Shown one piece after another: positions 33,931 through 44,838 of a stretch of 64,000 nucleotides of DNA. Made by a program: the position numbers and the translations under genes. Numbering within the stretch: position 1 is the stretch's first letter; the number at the start of each line of letters is the position of its first letter. Under the pieces are notes generated by a model, which ran no database searches, was not told the origin of the DNA, and was given only the letters and a program-made list of their open reading frames with translations. The stretch spans positions 230,277 through 294,276 of the forward strand of contig MU858076.1 in NCBI GenBank assembly GCA_033297075.1, given 5' to 3'. This stretch comes from Rhypophila decipiens (lineage: Eukaryota; Ascomycota; Sordariomycetes; Sordariales; Naviculisporaceae).

Positions 33931-35802
33931 TCACTCTCTAACAAGCAAGTCCATACCATCCATCTCCCTAATTAACCCGCCCCTGGCTGTCTCTTCCCGG
34001 ACACTCAGGACAACGCGATACATGTCCACCGTCTGTCCATTACTGTGAAACCCCTCCACATTCTCTGAGACTGTACTTGCAGTAATCACAAACACTGATC
34101 CGTCTTCAGGCCCTGTCGTTTCAACCCTCAGTTGGTTCCCCAAGTCCCAGATCTCGGGATACTGCGTCTCCAACTGACTCCCTCTCAAGCCTTCCTTCCA
34201 CTCCTGATAACGTCGAAGGGAGAATATCTCCCGCGTCTGCTTCTCATATTTTGCCGTGTCAAACAAGCGGATATTGTAAGATTTCGACGGAGATGGCCCG
34301 GTCTTAGCCCAATCCAGCAAAAGCCCAAGCTGGATAACTCTATGCCTGCCGCCCCCGTTGTCGAATTCTCGGCCGCTGGATGCCGGGTTTGCCTTTTCCG
34401 AGCCAACCAATTTCATCTTGACAAGAAACCCTCTCACCAACTTCTCGTTAGTGGGCAAGAAACACCGATCCACGGAATCCCAAAGGCCCTGCGGAATAAT
34501 ATTCTTCTGCGAGACCTGACCCGGAAACCTAATTCCATTCTTGCGAAACTTGGCCAGTACACTCCCCGCGCCCTCAACTTCTGACTCTGCTTCTTCATCA
34601 CCGAGTATATAAAAAGGCGCTGAAGGCACCCGGGCCAAGTTATTCCTATACTCCCAGCTCAGCGTCTTGAGTCCTCTCCTCTCTCGTAAAAACATATCCG
34701 GTCCTAGCTTGCGAAGATGTACTCCCACAGCCGTAGTCCGGGCATTCTCGTTCACGCCCAGGGGAAGTCCGTAGTCTCGTTTCAGCCGCCCGTATTTTCG
34801 GGGCACATAGTACAGGTAATCTTGCATGCGCAAACCCTTATTGGTGATCGTGTACTCTGGGTCATGGCTATTCTTTGACCAAGGCCTGATCATATTGCAG
34901 TTCTGAAAGTTTGCGGGCGAGGGGGCAAAGATGCTGCAGAAGCCATGCTCTCGTCTTTGCTGTCCTGTTCCACTACCAGCTGAACTTGAACTACTAGTAA
35001 CAGGCTCCCAAGCAAAGATAGTCATATCATTACTCCCCTTTATAATATGCTCCTGCAGTCGTCGAAAGGCTCGATCCCGCTCGCCATAGATAAGCGGCAT
35101 GTTGACGCCAAAGATTCCCAGCAGACAATACGCCATGTCCTCCGGGCGTGTGGTGATTCGCTTGGAAGCCCATAACATTCGCTGCGCGAGCGAGTAACTC
35201 CCCACCGATCCGCTACCCGTCAAGACATCCCGCGGGACGTTTGTTGCTTCAGCGAGGGCGTCGCTGAATTGCGCTTTTGTTCCTAGGTATTTCCACTCTT
35301 TTACATCCCCATCCGGAACATAGTTGGAGGAATAGAAATGAATCTCGCGAGAGGCAATCATCTCTTGTAGCGTCCAGCCCCGAGTAATCCAGCGACAGGA
35401 CTTGAGGCCCTCTTTGAAAGTGACGCCCAAAGGCAAGTCGACGAGGTGCACGATGCAGAGCCTAGCGCGGGTGTAGAACTCATACATGGAGTTGATATTT
35501 TCTGTCAGGTGCGCGCTGCTGCTCTTGTCGATGCAGCAGGTGTCTATCCATACGTGGGATATCCTGTTGCCCTGGCTGATGGGCTCGTCTGGATATATGA
35601 GAATTTGCTGGGCGAGATGACATGTAGCGAGGATCTTGGTGTACCCCGCTTTTTGTTGGGTTTCTGGGGACTGGGGGGTTGTCATCATCATTTCTTGGTA
35701 GCTGACCTCCTGGTCGCCCCATGTGTGCGAGAGGATTACATAGGGCGGTATGTTGTCGATGTGTTCCTCTAGTTGGAGCGTTTGGGTGTTGAGGAGGTGC
35801 AT
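33931..35802 (-). CDS. HET-domain (heterokaryon-incompatibility-like) protein
   Basis: A single-exon protein of 623 residues with ATG at 35802. The N-terminal HET domain shows all three conserved blocks: YVILSHTWGDQEVSYQEM (about 21-38), HVWIDTCCIDKSSSAHLTEN (about 82-101), and CRWITRGWTLQEMIA (about 136-150). This is followed by the post-HET segment found in HET-E/HET-D-like proteins (RITTRPEDMAYCLLGIFGVN, PLIYGERDRAFRRLQEHII). The C-terminal 350 residues are a family-specific region without known repeats. HET domains trigger cell death in allorecognition; this one carries no attached NACHT or WD40 part. A 22-bp tandem repeat lies about 190 bp upstream of the start. It is intact, unlike the second HET gene in this window. 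Confidence 0.9.
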   Translation of the reverse strand: MHLLNTQTLQLEEHIDNIPPYVILSHTWGDQEVSYQEMMMTTPQSPETQQKAGYTKILATCHLAQQILIYPDEPISQGNRISHVWIDTCCIDKSSSAHLTENINSMYEFYTRARLCIVHLVDLPLGVTFKEGLKSCRWITRGWTLQEMIASREIHFYSSNYVPDGDVKEWKYLGTKAQFSDALAEATNVPRDVLTGSGSVGSYSLAQRMLWASKRITTRPEDMAYCLLGIFGVNMPLIYGERDRAFRRLQEHIIKGSNDMTIFAWEPVTSSSSSAGSGTGQQRREHGFCSIFAPSPANFQNCNMIRPWSKNSHDPEYTITNKGLRMQDYLYYVPRKYGRLKRDYGLPLGVNENARTTAVGVHLRKLGPDMFLRERRGLKTLSWEYRNNLARVPSAPFYILGDEEAESEVEGAGSVLAKFRKNGIRFPGQVSQKNIIPQGLWDSVDRCFLPTNEKLVRGFLVKMKLVGSEKANPASSGREFDNGGGRHRVIQLGLLLDWAKTGPSPSKSYNIRLFDTAKYEKQTREIFSLRRYQEWKEGLRGSQLETQYPEIWDLGNQLRVETTGPEDGSVFVITASTVSENVEGFHSNGQTVDMYRVVLSVREETARGGLIREMDGMDLLVRE

Positions 35803-36383
35803 CGTTGGATGGGATGTGATGATTCCGTGGTACGATGAGAGAGGTGAGGTGTGATTGCGAGAGAGGTCGAGCTGTTTTGGAGTCGAGACTCAGCATCTTG
35901 CTCAGCTGCTCCGCCCGTTTGGGAGCCTGGGGAGTGGCTGGACATGCAGCTAAGATGTCGCGCCACACACGGGCAGCAATGTCTACGTGGCAAGGTATTT
36001 GTTCAAGCTAGTCAAGGCATTTATTCCAGCTAGTTTGAGCATCTATTCCAGCTAGTCAAGGTATATATTCAACACGAGTAGTACCTGTATACGAGAGTAG
36101 TGGTGGCTGAATATTAACCGCCTTAGACAATAAATCAGATCCTTACAAAAAGGGAGTGCCCTCTATCCTCCAAAACCACCACTCCGTCGTCCTAGTTCGA
36201 AGCCCTTCACTTGGCTAATAGAGCGACCAACTCGCTGCCACGTGAGAAAATGCAACAAACAAGAGTATGTAGGAGCCTATGCTTTCCGTCCACCAGTCCT
36301 GTCCGCAAAGGCCGTTAGTACACATGGTCCGTTCCCATCCTTCAAGACGACTATCAGACTCACCAGCAGCACAGTCCCATCAC
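35803..36383. other. Upstream region of the HET gene
   Basis: Holds the 22-bp tandem repeat array at 35990-36071 and the 3' region of the small secreted protein gene. No other feature. Confidence 0.45.
35990..36071. repeat. 22-bp imperfect tandem repeat, about 3.7 units
   Basis: Three units beginning AGCTAGT (36006, 36028, 36050), each ending in an A/T-rich TATTC-type tail, plus a partial leading unit (CAAGGTATTTGTTCA). Differences are mainly transitions. Confidence 0.75.
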
Positions 36384-36608
36384 CTAGTCATCGTCCGAAA
36401 GCCCATAGCAGCATCCCACATCTTGGACGTTGTAAAAGGGGCAGTCCCGCTGGACATAAAAGCCGCCCTTGCCCACACACGACTTCTCAGTGGAGCATCG
36501 GCCCGAGGGGACGGATCGTCCGCACGGGGCCGGGTAAATCTTAGCCGGCGAAGCGAGAGCGGGGCTGGCGGCGAGAGCCAGGAGACTGGCGAAGGCGAAG
36601 AACTTCAT
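36384..36608 (-). CDS. Small secreted six-cysteine protein
   Basis: Single exon, 74 residues from ATG 36608. The open frame continues 48 codons upstream, but that part is Lys/Pro-rich without a signal peptide, while the 36608 start gives MKFFAFASLLALAASPALAS, a clean secretion signal. The mature peptide of about 54 residues has cysteines in the spacing C-x8-C-x5-C-x11-C-x9-CC. Nearly the same spacing occurs in the first module of the LAS-type peptidase at 44839 (C-x9-C-x5-C-x11-C-x8-CC), so this looks like a free-standing copy of a small disulfide domain seen in fungal secreted proteins. Function unknown; possibly carbohydrate- or peptidoglycan-related by that association, which is inference. 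Confidence 0.72.
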   Translation of the reverse strand: MKFFAFASLLALAASPALASPAKIYPAPCGRSVPSGRCSTEKSCVGKGGFYVQRDCPFYNVQDVGCCYGLSDDD

Positions 36609-37839
36609 TTTGACGATGATTATTTGTGAAATTATTTGGCCCGGGGATTTGGTTTCTGGGTCTCGAGTTTGGTAAAAGTTTTTCCTGGCTGCTGGGATGA
36701 GATATCCTGGAAAAAGACGAACCGAGGAGGAGAAAAAAGTGGGCAAGTCCACCGTCTACTCAATCGTGCCGGCTTGGTCTTTATATAGCCTGTCAAAATC
36801 ATGACATGACCCGGGTCGTGGAAATGGCTTTTCGGCGGTCTGGCCTGTTCTTTTCTTGGCTATTCTGGCAAATATACAAGAAACGATTAATATACCCATA
36901 TTGAAATGACATCACTTCTGCCGCTATTTACTGATAGCACGGAGGCAAAAGTGACAAGAGGATCTTGGACTGGCTGGCTCGTTAACCCGGAAATAGCATG
37001 CTAGATTGAGATTGATATCTTGGATAATTATTGTCTTGGTGCTGGGGGGGAGCAGAGTGGTTGGTTTTGAGGTTCTGATATATGAAGGGACCTCATCTGC
37101 CGACGATCATTCCCTGTCTGAGCTGACTGAGAGCCCGGAGCGAAGATGTATATATTAACAAGGATACTCTTTATTAGCTCGGGACCAGCGACCCCATTAA
37201 CCACTGGCGTTGGCAATCGAGGAGCGGGTACATTTCCACGAGGTAGGAGGATACAAAGTAACAAGCTTTGTCCGTCATCCTATTCGTGAGAATGATCGGC
37301 TAGTGCTTGCAGCCCCTGCGGCTCTGTTCTGTGGTTTCGGAGTGGTATGACATCAAGGTTGTATAAATAGACTTTCTTAATTCTACTGCCAACCAAGTGT
37401 TCGGATACCTGGAGACAAGGTAGAGGAGAGAATCGAAGGGAACAGTGTCCGTAGACCTCGTAAGCCGCCGAGCTGTAATAAATCCGAAACGATGATGATC
37501 GAGAACACTTCGAGGTCCACCAGACCATGGTACTTATATCTGACCGTGGAACGACTTTGAGGACTGTACTGGCAACGATATTCACAAAATGATCGATAAC
37601 TGAGAACTAACCTGCCGACCCCTACCGCCAAATACCGATGTCCCTGAAGACGTGCATCAGGCACTGGCATTCCCACCAGTCATTTTACACCAAGCTACTT
37701 AGGAAGAACAACCTTGGAAATAAATAACTACTAACAACTAATTTACTTCAACCACTGGAATGTGTACCTGAAAGATGCTAGCTCACTACCCTCCTCAGCC
37801 AATTCCCATACCAACCAATCCACTCCCGTCTTTACAAGA
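36609..37839. other. Intergenic, 1.2 kb
   Basis: A TATA-like TATATAAA is present on the minus strand at 36780-36787, about 170 bp before the ATG of the six-cysteine protein. Otherwise moderately AT-rich sequence with no supported gene. Confidence 0.4.
36780..36787 (-). promoter_or_regulatory. TATA-like box of the six-cysteine protein gene
   Basis: On the minus strand TATATAAA lies about 170 bp upstream of the ATG at 36608. Confidence 0.4.
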
Positions 37840-38350
37840 TCAGGGCCAGCAGTGAAGCCCATAGGTGATGTGCATCTGCGGAGGCCACTCCCCGTTCGGA
37901 TGCATAAACTTCAAGCACGAAGGCCCTTGGGAGTAATGCACTTGCACCGAAGAACATCCAGTGCTGGGATCTTTAAGCCCACATGCCCCAGTCGTTCCCT
38001 CGTCGGACCACATGCCAATGATTGCGTCGCCGTCGCCCTCCGAGACAGCTTCCTGTTCAGATGAAATTTTGGATATTGATTAGCACATCGCGACTGATGG
38101 AAGGACTGGTAAAACAAAATGGATTTTGAGCGGTTGGGGTACGCGAGCTTACCAGCTTGGCGCTCTTGTAGAAGGCCGAGAAGGTATCGATGCAGGCCGA
38201 GATCTTGTCATTGCCTCGTAAAACATCACTCCACGTGTTCATGCAATCATTGCAGTCCTCGTCGAGGCAACCATAGATGAGGATTTCGTTTACTTGAGCG
38301 CGAACCCAGCCGAGATAGGCGACGGCACCGATGAAGCGCAGAAGATGCAT
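37840..38350 (-). CDS. Small secreted eight-cysteine protein
   Basis: Two exons (38350-38153 and 38052-37840) with a 100-nt GTAAGC...CAG intron give 136 residues. The signal peptide is MHLLRFIGAVAYLGWVRAQ. The mature part has cysteines at YGCLDEDCNDC and SACID in exon 1 and at GACGL, TGCSS, PSCLK and LHCWP in exon 2, eight in total. No transmembrane segment, repeat or known domain is seen. Size, even cysteine count and secretion signal are effector-like or those of a small extracellular protein. A TATA-like TATAAA lies on the minus strand at 38502-38507, about 155 bp upstream. It lies between two regions of decayed DNA and is not linked to a neighbour. Confidence 0.72.
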
Positions 38351-39847
38351 GTTGCTGTGATAAAAAGGCGTTGGATTTGGAGGTGGACATGAGTAAGGTA
38401 GCTTGTTACAGGTGAGAGGTGTCTGGCGAAAGTCTCGCAGTGATGGGGGTGCTTGACCTGCTTCTCTTCTTTCATCTCATAACGCAGGCTCTCAGCCACT
38501 CTTTATACCCATTGATGCTCTTTAACAACGCCGCATGATCCAAATACCCGGCATCGCCATTGTGGATGCTTTGGGATATGGTCTCATGGAAGGAGTGCGA
38601 TGACGATGCCCAGCTGCCATCGAGATCATACATAGTCTCTGGGCATCAACTCAAGGTACAGAATTCAAAGACTATTCAGAGTAGTGTATGTTGAATACAA
38701 CCTCAAAACAAGGAAACAGAGACTCTTGGGGCTGTTCGTGCGATATGCGTTGGAAGCTGTGCCTCGGATCGACAACTCGTTGACCAAAAGCGTCAAGTGC
38801 TAAGAAAATGATTCCATCCTCGCCACGACCATCAACAGCACTACGATCCTTCAGCTCGAGAAAGCAGAATGACTACGCCCCGTATGCCTTTTGTCACAAT
38901 CCAGAAAAGAATGCCGAACCGCAGGCAGCTGCCTTTCTCTGCCTGACAGCAATCCATCCCCAGCAACAAGGTTGACATGCGCAATGGCCATGCTTATGTC
39001 GAATGAATGGTCTGTAGGGTTGAAGCCGAACTCCATCAGCAACGGTGCCCATGAGAAAGGGTAATGATTGCCCAAACCCCCCATCCCATCTCCTTATCAA
39101 ACGCCCCTGCGGGTATGACCTTTCTGGAGGCCCTATACCGCGAAACGACAGCCACAGTTATGACGGCTGCGTAATGCCGAAGATGTCTTGGCTGCCGTCA
39201 CCCAAGACAAGAACACAGATCTGTAGACAGACGCGGATCCGTGTTTCAATCTCGGCCGGTGGGAGCAGCTCGAGGCTGTTCCGGTCGGAGAGGGTAGTGT
39301 AGCTGTTGCAAGACGCGGCCATCTCGCGCCTTCATGTTGCTGCTACCACACTGGCAATCGTTTACACGTATCGACAGTCCCATTTTCACCTTTTGGGAGG
39401 ATAGCCACACATGTAGCCTTATTTGTGGCCGAACAAACCGGAGGCGGAGAGGTGATTACCTACCTTGTTCAACACCCAAACAGAAATTGAACTTGTCGAA
39501 GAGGAACGATGGGGCACACCAAATCAAATTTCCGGCATACCTTGGCACTCCACATTTTGCAGTACAAAGTCTTATCAGTTCGTCTTATCGGTCCACCAGA
39601 ATATTGTTGAGTCAGTTGTACCTCCTTCGTTCCTATTGGCCGGATTCTGGGCTTGGCGCCAAGGCGCGCGTTCGCACAGGTGATCACGCGTGGACTTTCT
39701 TCCCCATCTTCTTCCACCTTTTCTTCCCCGTTGCCCAGAACTGTCGCAACACCCGAAAGACATCTCGTCACGCATTGGAGACCTTCCCTTGCGGTTCACC
39801 GTGGTATTCATCGTGGTATTGTCGACTAGGAAGCATCAATAGCCACG
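38351..39847. other. Intergenic, 1.5 kb
   Basis: Minus-strand frames near 38850-39300 look weakly protein-like but contain stops and no domain. No supported gene. Confidence 0.35.
38502..38507 (-). promoter_or_regulatory. TATA-like box of the eight-cysteine protein gene
   Basis: TATAAA on the minus strand about 155 bp upstream of the ATG at 38350. Confidence 0.4.
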
Positions 39848-41902
39848 ATGAGGCCAGCCACTCCACCCGCCGTCAAGTCTCGGTCCTTTGCGTATGGATC
39901 TAACGGCTTCAGAGCTGGGCCTGGAGACGGATTTGCACGCGCCTCAACTGAAGAATTGAGACTACTTTTTCGCAAAAATGCCGCGAGAAGTCGAGTGGCC
40001 GCGGCCACCAAGCCATGGATCACGGCCCAACTGCGATTGTACGGCATCGAATTCAAGTCCACTGACGATAAAAAGGCACTCTGGGATACATTGTAGGCGG
40101 CTTTCAAGTCCAAAAAGTGCAAAAATTCGACGCCCGAGGTCGATGCCATAGAGGAATCGCTCCGTCAGAAGTATGCCGTAAGCCTCGAGGCTCATTCCAA
40201 GGAGGTCAAACTGTGGGAGGACCGCCAATTTGCCGAGCAAGCTCGATTCGGGCCCTCGTCCGAGTTTTTCGCCGATAAGACGCGTTTTATGAACAAGTAC
40301 TTCCTTGACAGCAACGGTAATCCAGACCGAAGCAAGACGGTGAAACCAATCCTCATAAAATGCGATGCCGGCACCGTACAGTCGGCCATTACTAAAATTC
40401 CAGGGCTTGTCGCTCACGGGTGGAGGGACTGCGGGTTTTATATCGGCTCGAAGACGTTGTTAGGATGGGAGACGGAAATGGACAGGGCCGTGGAACACGA
40501 GTTCCTGAAGGTGGCTTCCTCCACCCCGCCTGACCTTACTGGTATACTAGTCCCTGGCCCCCAAGACTATGACATTGCCACGACCGAGGGAAACCTGGAC
40601 TTCAATCGATTTCTACAAAAGTACTTCCCAGCGGACATGGATGGTGTGGCCAGCGCAAAGAAATCTTCGACTCCTATCAGGTTGTTGCCGCACTTCGACA
40701 ACGGACATCTCCTCGCAGAAGCTGCTACGAGGATCGCCAACCTTCATGTGCATCAAGTCAAAGGGCGGTACAACAAAATCAGTACTATAATCGGCCGGGA
40801 TGCTACAGAAATAAGGGCAGAGATTGTTCGCATTGAGAAGGACAAGGAGGAATATGACTTGCGCATGAAAGAAGAGGAGCAGCGGTATGAAAAAGAAAGA
40901 GCCGCCAGAGAGCTGGAACAAGAAAAAGAGGACTGGGAAAGGGCTAGCAAACCTCACCGAGAATATATTGCCAGCTGCAAACCCAAACCTGGACCTTTGA
41001 CGCTCCATGATCTGACCGGGTCTTGGATTGTTCGAGGAGAAAAAGAGCTCGCATCTAGAGAACAAGGCGTCTTGTCTCTTGAGATTTCCCCCGTCAAAAG
41101 CACCCATGGTGTGATCGCATCATTCGAGTTTGGTTGCGTTGCCGGCACGATGCTCTTGGGGTTATCCAGGCGCTCAGTCGATCTGCTCAGAGAGGAGCAA
41201 CCGAAGCGGGATGGAGAGTCAGACGACCTGGATGATGAATCAGATGACACGGAAAAAAGCACACGGGCTAACATCTCTGGCGGGTATGACCTTGCCGGGG
41301 GCAGTTCGTTCCCCACCAACTTCACGACAAGAACGGCTACCGACCCATTCACCGGTAAGGGGAGGTCAGTTGGCGCCAGTCCATCGGCCGGTCAGAAGAG
41401 AGAGCTCGGCGCGGTTGCTGATCCATGGGGCGTCCAAGCCGCCATGGCCAAACGCCAGAAGATAAAAGCCGAGTATCATGACGACACCGGGCCCCTAACA
41501 GCCGCTCCAACTCTAGGGGCCTTCGATGAAGTCTGCGTAAAAGAGGAGCCCCAAGATCGGCAAACCCCTCAGCCCCCAGCAGCATTAACAAGCAATACGC
41601 CGGCCCCCAGTCAAGACACACACTCAACCCGGGTTTATTACCAGTTCGGCTAGAGCGACACGAATTGGTATTATCCGGAAAAGTGTAAAAAGGACGAGAA
41701 CCTTGGGTATTTCGACTTTGATTCGTCAAAGGTCTCAGCCAAGGGCGCTTTTGTCCTGAAGGGATGGTGGGGGGCTGAGGGTCAACCGTTGTCTCTTTTC
41801 AAGGTTGCGGATCGGCCCAAGAGCCGATTCAGCGATGGATCGGACGCAACCCCACATGAGTGGTATATGTATGATGGAAGAGGCAGGGGAACATGGTGGT
41901 AA
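39848..41902 (+). pseudogene. Long fungal ORF with two in-frame TAG codons (coiled-coil, nuclear-like protein)
   Basis: From ATG 39848 one frame runs 685 codons to TAA at 41900-41902, broken only by TAG at 40094 (codon 83) and TAG at 41651 (codon 602). There is no frameshift, and no intron satisfying frame and splice rules removes either TAG. Coding character continues across both stops: helical, charged sequence after the first, and a tail after the second (YFDFDSSKVSAKGAFVLKGW, ending RGTWW). The middle has a coiled-coil (about 40840-40940) of Glu/Lys/Arg. A domain follows with LHDLTGSWIVRGEKEL and VIASFEFGCVAGTMLLGLS, resembling a fungal family of unknown function with a conserved beta-rich region. 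The N-terminus is helical. Both TAGs could derive from CAG by one C-to-T change. Probably a recently inactivated gene; readthrough is an alternative. Confidence 0.7.
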
Positions 41903-42564
41903 TATTATAAGAGATGGGATGCCATTGACCGGACTGAACTGTGGAGTTTGATGCCATGATGATGTTCATATTATTATATCATTACCCCTATACCAATTAT
42001 TCCCCGGGGCTTGCTGGTCTAGCTGCTTAATAATAATATGGGAAAGCCGTAATTAAGTTAATAAAAGTGCTGTATTTTATTATATGTATGTCTTGTTCTA
42101 AGGCCCTGATCGGAGCCCATCTAGTCACCCGTCAGATTAGCCCAGATAACTACCAGTAAAGCGATAAAAAGTCAAAACAATTGAATTTACAGTTATTTAC
42201 AGCCATTTACAGCCATCGTGGAGCAATGTGCCAACTATCTGGCGAGCATCTTATACCTTCTCTAAAAGTGGCTTTCTTTTTGGCTGCTCTTTTTCTTAAA
42301 TAACAGAGCCAAAACAGCGCAAAACTCACTAGTCCTAGAACTTAGAAAAAGCTGAATTCTAGGACTGGTGACCCGACTAGATTGGAGGTACATGTACTAC
42401 GCCCTACTTTTCCCATTGTACTTATCTGGCCGAGATTTAATCTGGTCCAGAGGGCTCTGATCTAGCCATAAGAGCTCCAACTACTATGTAAAACGGTGTT
42501 GTATATGGGTATTTGGTGCTAATTGGCCTATAATAGGGGTAGCTCTACTTTATTCTTAGCTTTT

Positions 42565-42585
42565 GTAGTCGTGATGCACGACTAC
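42565..42585. repeat. 9-bp perfect hairpin (GTAGTCGTG-ATG-CACGACTAC)
   Basis: Nine bases, a 3-nt loop, then the exact reverse complement, within the AT-rich region. Possibly a transposon terminal or subterminal hairpin. Confidence 0.7.
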
Positions 42586-44739
42586 CTTACACGTGTACGA
42601 ACTCAATTTTGAGGCTTAACTCTTTTCTTCAAAACACCAAACTCTATAGTAAATAGTTCAACAATCACCGAACTAAAAATAAGAAGGCTAGCCCGCCACA
42701 GATGGCTACCGGTGGGAACTGTCTGAGATTAAACGGGCTTTTGTCCATCCATTTTTTTTTGTCATCTAACCTCACGATATGCATGCTTTCTGTGCACATC
42801 AATAATAGCTGAGTGGTCCCAAAGAGATCAAGCAGAGAGCCAAGATTTCTGTTTCTTCCGGAACATTGAAGATAAGAGATGGACAACCAGATATCAATAA
42901 ACTCGTTGTTCAGAGGTCAAGACATTGGAAATAATGGCAAGTGGTAAGCGGAATTCCATCATTGATTACCCCCAATACGCAGACTCTTGGCCTGCAGAAC
43001 GGGGTCCCTGAAGGGTCTTATCTGCCTGTCTTATAACCCGCCAGCGTTCAGCTGGAAGCAGAGCCACCACAATTCACAAGACAATAGGTTGTATCCTCCC
43101 ACTCGAATGCCATATCGAGCCAGGAACAGATCGGTAGTCTGCCCTTGACAACGAATAGCCATCCCTGCTAGTCGTCAGAGTATACCTTATTGCCCGTCAT
43201 GGCCGTGGGGAAGGATAACCAGTTCAACCCCTTCATCAAGTGGAGGGCTCAAGTCTGAAACTAAACCATGCCCATCCTGTCACCGAGCAGATTTACAAGA
43301 TTACCATGCATGCTTGTGGCCAAAAGGTTGATGGCCGGTCAAGCTCGGATGGGGAAGCATGTCGCTCGTCTCCAATCCCTTACCCACGCCCCCCCAACGT
43401 TGAGAGAACTGGAGGAAATCTCGCTCAGTTTGCCAAGCTTCATTAGTTCAGCGCTCTTGTGCAGGACGCTACCGCCTAACACAGCGAAAGTTGGGGGCTC
43501 GACTGCCGTTCGTTAATCTTCTGTCACACACACTAAAAGCACAACGGGCGGTTCCTGCCGATTCTTATCTGGCTTACTATACCCGATACGGTGTAGAGTG
43601 CTCAGGGAGGGGTGACATCGGCCCCCTGTAGCCTGGCGGCCCGGCATCTTGGCCCTCTGGGACGTGGAGGAGCCCAGCCACTGTGAGGAGGGACCATCCC
43701 GCTGATCATGGAATGGATATGGAAGGCGGGAAGAATGGTTCTCAGTAAGGGTGGGGTTAAAATTATACATAGATAGCTGCCACACACACCAGGAAAGATA
43801 CTTGATGGCTTCAAGGTGGACTGTCATGCATGCACATCAAACATGAATATGCCTTTAGGGTAGCACAATACAGAGAAGGAAGTGCGATCCCCCCATCAGA
43901 TATCCTCGGCCAAGGCCAAAACCTGAAAAGGGCTATGTTTTCCGTATAAACTGCGTACGTGGAAATTATCTGACATGTTTGCGGCTTAGACTTTAGTATT
44001 CCTCAACATGTCACCGAATGACAGGTTCCGGGGACATGGAATTAGCAACAGCCGACGTTGGTAGCGAACAGACTAGGTAGACAAAGACCTTGACAATGAC
44101 GTCTAGGAAACCAGATGGGACCTATTTTGTTACGTGACTCCATAACCATGCCCTGTAACGATAGTTATCGTTACAAGATGTACCGTCAGGATACGCTTCG
44201 GGCCTCCTGGCGTACCTCGAAGCGAGCCAAGACGTACCTGGCCAATGTGTGTGGTCGATTGGGTCGTACAAAACCACCATCTCACACCAGGACCTATACT
44301 CAGTAGGCAGGTGCCGTTGTAAAGTGTGGAAACCTGGAAACTTGTAGTGCAAGCCAAGACATGATTCATTTTGACCTTTTCGGCCAACAAATATGCCAAT
44401 GTGGTGGCACGCTATTCTGCTTGTCAAACTTGTTGGGCAACCACTTCATCAGATAGCTGGCTCTTGCATTCCAGGGGTCACCAGTGAGATGTCAACATGT
44501 CCACCATGGAGGCCAAGCAAGACGACCAGGGTCCCCACATTCGAGGCGTTTGATAGAGAGATCTCACGATTAGCATCCCGTGGTGGATGGTTCGGTATCT
44601 TCCATAATCCAATGAATTTCACGAGCAGCAAGTGGAACGTGCGGGAGGAGTGTGGATGGACGTATCTGGGGGGCGCAGAGCACTGCCAGTGTCGATCTGA
44701 ACAGGACCCTGATGATCAGTGCTCGCATCCACCATCAAG

Positions 44740-44747
44740 CATATAAA
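44740..44747 (+). promoter_or_regulatory. TATA-like box of the LAS-type peptidase gene
   Basis: CATATAAA lies about 95 bp upstream of the ATG at 44839. Confidence 0.4.
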
Positions 44748-44838
44748 CCCTTTCACTTCCCCAGGTACCTGATTCCAAATCCAACTCACCATCAGCCAAT
44801 CCACCTCTATCCAAAATACCCACCGCCCCTCAATAAAA

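Larger units (their letters stand above)
41903..44838. other. AT-rich, gene-free region, 2.9 kb
   Basis: About 41900-42960 is visibly AT-rich, with TAATAATAATATG and TTTACAGCCAT-type direct repeats, a perfect 9-bp-stem hairpin at 42565-42585 and short inverted repeats near 42330-42370. It looks like degraded mobile DNA. The remainder to 44838 has short frames only. Confidence 0.5.

Noticed and set aside
40093..40170. Intron removing the first TAG (GTAGGC...CATAG)
   Set aside because: Joining leaves the downstream conserved frame out of phase.
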